From positions 372,001-436,000 of the forward strand of contig MCFH01000030.1 in the NCBI GenBank assembly GCA_002104945.1: a stretch of 64,000 bases of DNA. Reading direction: 5' to 3'. This DNA comes from Piromyces finnis (taxonomy: Eukaryota > Neocallimastigomycota > Neocallimastigomycetes > Neocallimastigales > Neocallimastigaceae). The notes below the pieces were generated by a model, which was given only the letters and a program-made list of their open reading frames with translations, was not told where the DNA came from and made no database searches. Numbering within the stretch: position 1 is the first letter of the stretch; every line of letters begins with the position of its first letter. Made by a program: the position numbers and the translations under genes. Of this stretch, positions 61,601 to 64,000 are shown piece after piece.

Positions 61601-62848
61601 AATTAATTTAAATTTTTTATATTAATAATTATATCATGAATATATTTCTTATTTATTAGTATAATCATCAACTTTTTTTTTTACTATATATTATATATAT
61701 TAATATATATTGTATGTATTATAAAACTATTATTTAATAATATATGTTAATTCAAATATATTCATATATTTTGATATTTTTTTTTTTTTATAAAATTTGA
61801 AATTATAAATATTTAAGAAATCGCTTCTTTTTTTTTTTTTTTTTTTTTTTAACACTTCAGTAAAAAAGAAATAATAGTTGATAATTAAAATAATTAAAAT
61901 AATTATTTTTAAAAATATATTTTTCTTTTGTTTTAATGTTCCACTTTCAATTAAAATAATAATAATAATATAAAAAATATATTGATTTAAATAATATGAT
62001 ATAGAAAATTTCTAAGAAATATTATTTATATTCAATAATTAGAAAACACAATATATATATAAAACCAAATAAATTTCACTCTTAAAACCCAATACAACAG
62101 TCCATTTTTCATTGATTTATACTAATTTACATATATAATTTTAACTTATTTTAATATATTTATTATTAAAAAATATATATATATTTATTTTATAAAATAA
62201 AACCTTTATGTATATTTTCGATTTTCGTTTTGAAAAAATTATATAAATGCAGTTAAAAATTAATTTTTTATAAAAAAAAAGTTCATTTATTTTTTGTAAA
62301 TATTTAAAAGTTAAAAATTCTATAAGCTTGCGCATTATTTAATATTACTACTTACATATATCATAAATAATATTATTCAATATACAAATATCCAATAGCT
62401 CCTAAATTAATATTTATTATTATAAATAATTTATAAATAATTTTTATATAATAGAATATATTAATTTATTAAAACTCTATAAAAAAAAGTTAAACAATGA
62501 AAAAAATATATTTATAAATTAAGTAGAAAAACAAACTTTATATTAAATATAATATTAATACTAAAAAACATATTAAACAATGTTTTCATACACTAAAATT
62601 TAAATTAAAACAAAGAAATAGTATAAAATTTAAATATTTAAAACAAGAATAAATACTATATTAATTTACCAATAAATCCATATTATCGTATCAATTATTA
62701 TAAAGTGGATAAAATATACAATATATTTATAGCCTAGATATTCAATATTTACATATATATTAGAAATTATTTTTATTTATTTTTATATCCTTATTACTAT
62801 ATAACAATACAGACTATTATATCATATTTATTAAAATAAGTTATTAAT
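58682..62848. other. 4.2-kb gene-poor AT desert
   Basis: The longest stretch without a recognised gene. The left 300 bases should be the ABC-F 3' UTR. It holds many A/T homopolymers, a possible 32-codon ORF in a less AT-rich island (61239-61337, see findings) and the promoter of the gene starting at 62849. No tRNA, snRNA or mobile element was recognised. Confidence 0.65.
61239..61337 (+). CDS. possible small ORF of 32 residues
   Basis: ATG...TAA reading MSESRLAIFVILNSFLDV then LLTTYPFVEAITHI: a short polar start followed by a hydrophobic segment long enough to cross a membrane. The surrounding 110 bases are clearly less AT-rich than the desert around them. It could be a small membrane peptide, an exon of an unrecognised gene, a decayed coding fragment or chance. 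No homologue is known to me. Confidence 0.25.
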   Translation: MSESRLAIFVILNSFLDVLLTTYPFVEAITHI

Positions 62849-64000
62849 ATGGCTAAATTTAAGAAAATATTAAGTTTTTTAAAAGGCTCAAAAAAGAGAA
62901 AGAGTGTGGTTATTCATGATAGTAAAACTATTCGCAATAATGAAATTAATATCGGAGGACTTGCTGGTAATGGTAATAGAAGATTTGGTACTACTACCGG
63001 AAGACCTATTGTAGGTAATGGTGGCCATTATGAACAATTTCTTTATATAGATGATGTTAAAAATGGTGGATTAAAAAAAAGAACTTTGTCGGTTGCCCCA
63101 TCTGTTGTTTCTTCATCAAATTATACTCAAACAGATCAAGAATTTTCTGAAACATTAAGTCATTTACGTTCTGAAAGCTCAAAGTTAAACCGTAATAGTA
63201 GTAAGCCGATAAGTTCTCGTAATAATAGCATTGGAAATACAGCTTTTAATAAAACACCTACTAATGGTAAGAAAGGTAATAAGTCTTTTATTCTTAGACA
63301 AGATCCTATTGAAGAAGAGAAAATTATAGTAGAAGTTAAAGATAACGATAAAGAAGAAATTGAAATTGATGAAGATGAACTAATAGCAGCTGTTCATGAA
63401 TTCGATAATGAAATAAAACGTAATTCGGGTGCAAGTCCAACCAGTATTCCAACTGAAAATGCCACATTTATTTTAAAGGAAGACAAAGAAGATGAAGATG
63501 GAAATCAATCATTTATTATTAAAAATATTAATGATGATATTCAAACTAAAAAATTATCTTTTATTATTTCTTCAACAAATTGTTTAGAAGATGTTGAAGA
63601 AGAAAGTGAAGAAAATCTTAATCAATCTGTTGAATCATATCTTTTATCAACTCCAAATCTTAATTATAATGATAATGAAGAGGACAATGATGTTAATATT
63701 AAGGTTGAGGGTATAGAAAATATGAAAAAAGATTATTTAGCTAATAATAAAGAATCATTGAATGATAAAAATATTAGTGCTAAAGAGAGTTTAATTCAAT
63801 TCCAACCCCCTGAATTCAGTATCACTAATGAAAAAGTATACAACTATCGTAATAATGATCTCATAAAGAAAATCTTTAAAAAGATTCCTCATGAAAATGG
63901 ACATAATGAAGTGTTGGATGAAGATGAAGAATTTAGTAGTATTCATAATAAGAGAAAAGTAAATTTCGTCCTTAATACTCATAAAGGAAATAGTAATGAT
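62849..64000 (+). CDS. unrecognised acidic, Asn/Ser/Glu-rich protein, partial (5' part)
   Basis: Open from ATG 62849 through the right edge (384 codons, no stop). It begins MAKFKKILSFLKGSKKRKS, a basic amphipathic start that could bind membrane. A Gly/Asn/Arg segment (GGLAGNGNRRFGTTTGRP) follows, then a low-complexity region with Ser/Asn-rich and Glu/Asp-rich blocks (for example EIEIDEDEL). No domain or catalytic motif is recognisable in the visible part. Likely a disordered regulatory or cytoskeletal/polarity-type protein, but that is a guess. Any folded domain would lie beyond the window. The start is the first ATG after an AT desert and has an A at -3. Confidence 0.78.
   Translation, partial: MAKFKKILSFLKGSKKRKSVVIHDSKTIRNNEINIGGLAGNGNRRFGTTTGRPIVGNGGHYEQFLYIDDVKNGGLKKRTLSVAPSVVSSSNYTQTDQEFSETLSHLRSESSKLNRNSSKPISSRNNSIGNTAFNKTPTNGKKGNKSFILRQDPIEEEKIIVEVKDNDKEEIEIDEDELIAAVHEFDNEIKRNSGASPTSIPTENATFILKEDKEDEDGNQSFIIKNINDDIQTKKLSFIISSTNCLEDVEEESEENLNQSVESYLLSTPNLNYNDNEEDNDVNIKVEGIENMKKDYLANNKESLNDKNISAKESLIQFQPPEFSITNEKVYNYRNNDLIKKIFKKIPHENGHNEVLDEDEEFSSIHNKRKVNFVLNTHKGNSND

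Noticed and set aside
61815-61850. ATCGCTTC followed by poly-T, reminiscent of a U2 snRNA start
   Set aside because: No further snRNA similarity follows; the match is too short.
1-64000. tRNA, rRNA, snRNA or CRISPR elements
   Set aside because: No B-box-like GGTTCGAATCC, no conserved rRNA or U6 segments and no regular repeat-spacer array were seen on either strand by eye; a covariance-model scan would be decisive.
1-64000. A gene cluster or new multi-gene system
   Set aside because: Neighbours belong to unrelated core processes, with mixed orientation and ordinary spacing; nothing suggests joint function.

Overview
The window looks like nuclear DNA of a very A+T-rich eukaryote with spliceosomal introns (mostly GTAAxx...AG). 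Intergenic DNA is crowded with poly-T/poly-A runs and AAT microsatellites. The gene set is fungal in flavour: a Pkr1-type V-ATPase assembly factor, Tim22, Elp2, a synaptojanin with a proline-rich tail, and a fungal-sized Rpn8. Together with a non-LTR retrotransposon and runs of Asn, Lys and Glu codons, this best fits an early-diverging fungus such as an anaerobic gut fungus (Neocallimastigomycota). The lineage is inferred from style and was not tested. All readable stop codons agree with the standard code.

Layout. 1-4.2 kb: a long open LINE-type retrotransposon reading frame (minus strand, running off the left edge), followed by a 5'-truncated LINE 3' relic carrying a 123-bp tandem repeat. 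4.7-7.3 kb: ER-resident Hsp90 (GRP94 type, KDEL). 10.3-11.5 kb: protein phosphatase inhibitor 2. 13.8-18.8 kb: synaptojanin. 19.3-23.7 kb: Elongator subunit Elp2 (20 exons). 24.8-25.7 kb: Tim22. 26.5-29.7 kb: exocyst Exo70. 30.5-36.0 kb: Paf1-complex Ctr9. 36.5-38.9 kb: TFIIH p52/Tfb2. 39.4-41.1 kb: cohesin acetyltransferase Eco1. 41.6-43.2 kb: proteasome Rpn8. 43.8-44.3 kb: Pkr1-like protein. 45.2-46.0 kb: an orphan single-exon ORF. 48.8-50.4 kb: F-box/LRR protein. 51.0-53.7 kb: CWF19L1/Drn1 with three CCHC knuckles. 54.7-58.7 kb: an ABC-F ATPase (ABCF2/Arb1 type) with a huge repetitive charged N-terminus. 62.8 kb to the right edge: the start of an unrecognised acidic protein.

The genes are independent housekeeping units, not an operon or cluster. 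They cover membrane traffic and phosphoinositides (synaptojanin, Exo70), transcription (Ctr9, Tfb2, Elp2 historically), ribosome/RNA work (ABC-F, CWF19L1), ER and mitochondrial biogenesis (GRP94, Pkr1, Tim22) and the proteasome/F-box axis. I saw no rRNA, tRNA, CRISPR or origin signal. No clearly new multi-gene system is visible. The most unusual items are the intact LINE ORF beside its relic, the KDEL Hsp90, the ABC-F N-terminal repeat array, an in-frame stop-free intron in CTR9, the CCHC-bearing CWF19L1, the orphan ORF at 45.2 kb, and an exact 13-bp CCAAT-containing motif repeated in two intergenic regions. Exon borders were placed by hand from reading frame, splice dinucleotides and family similarity; every spliced model given here with exon coordinates sums to a whole number of codons.
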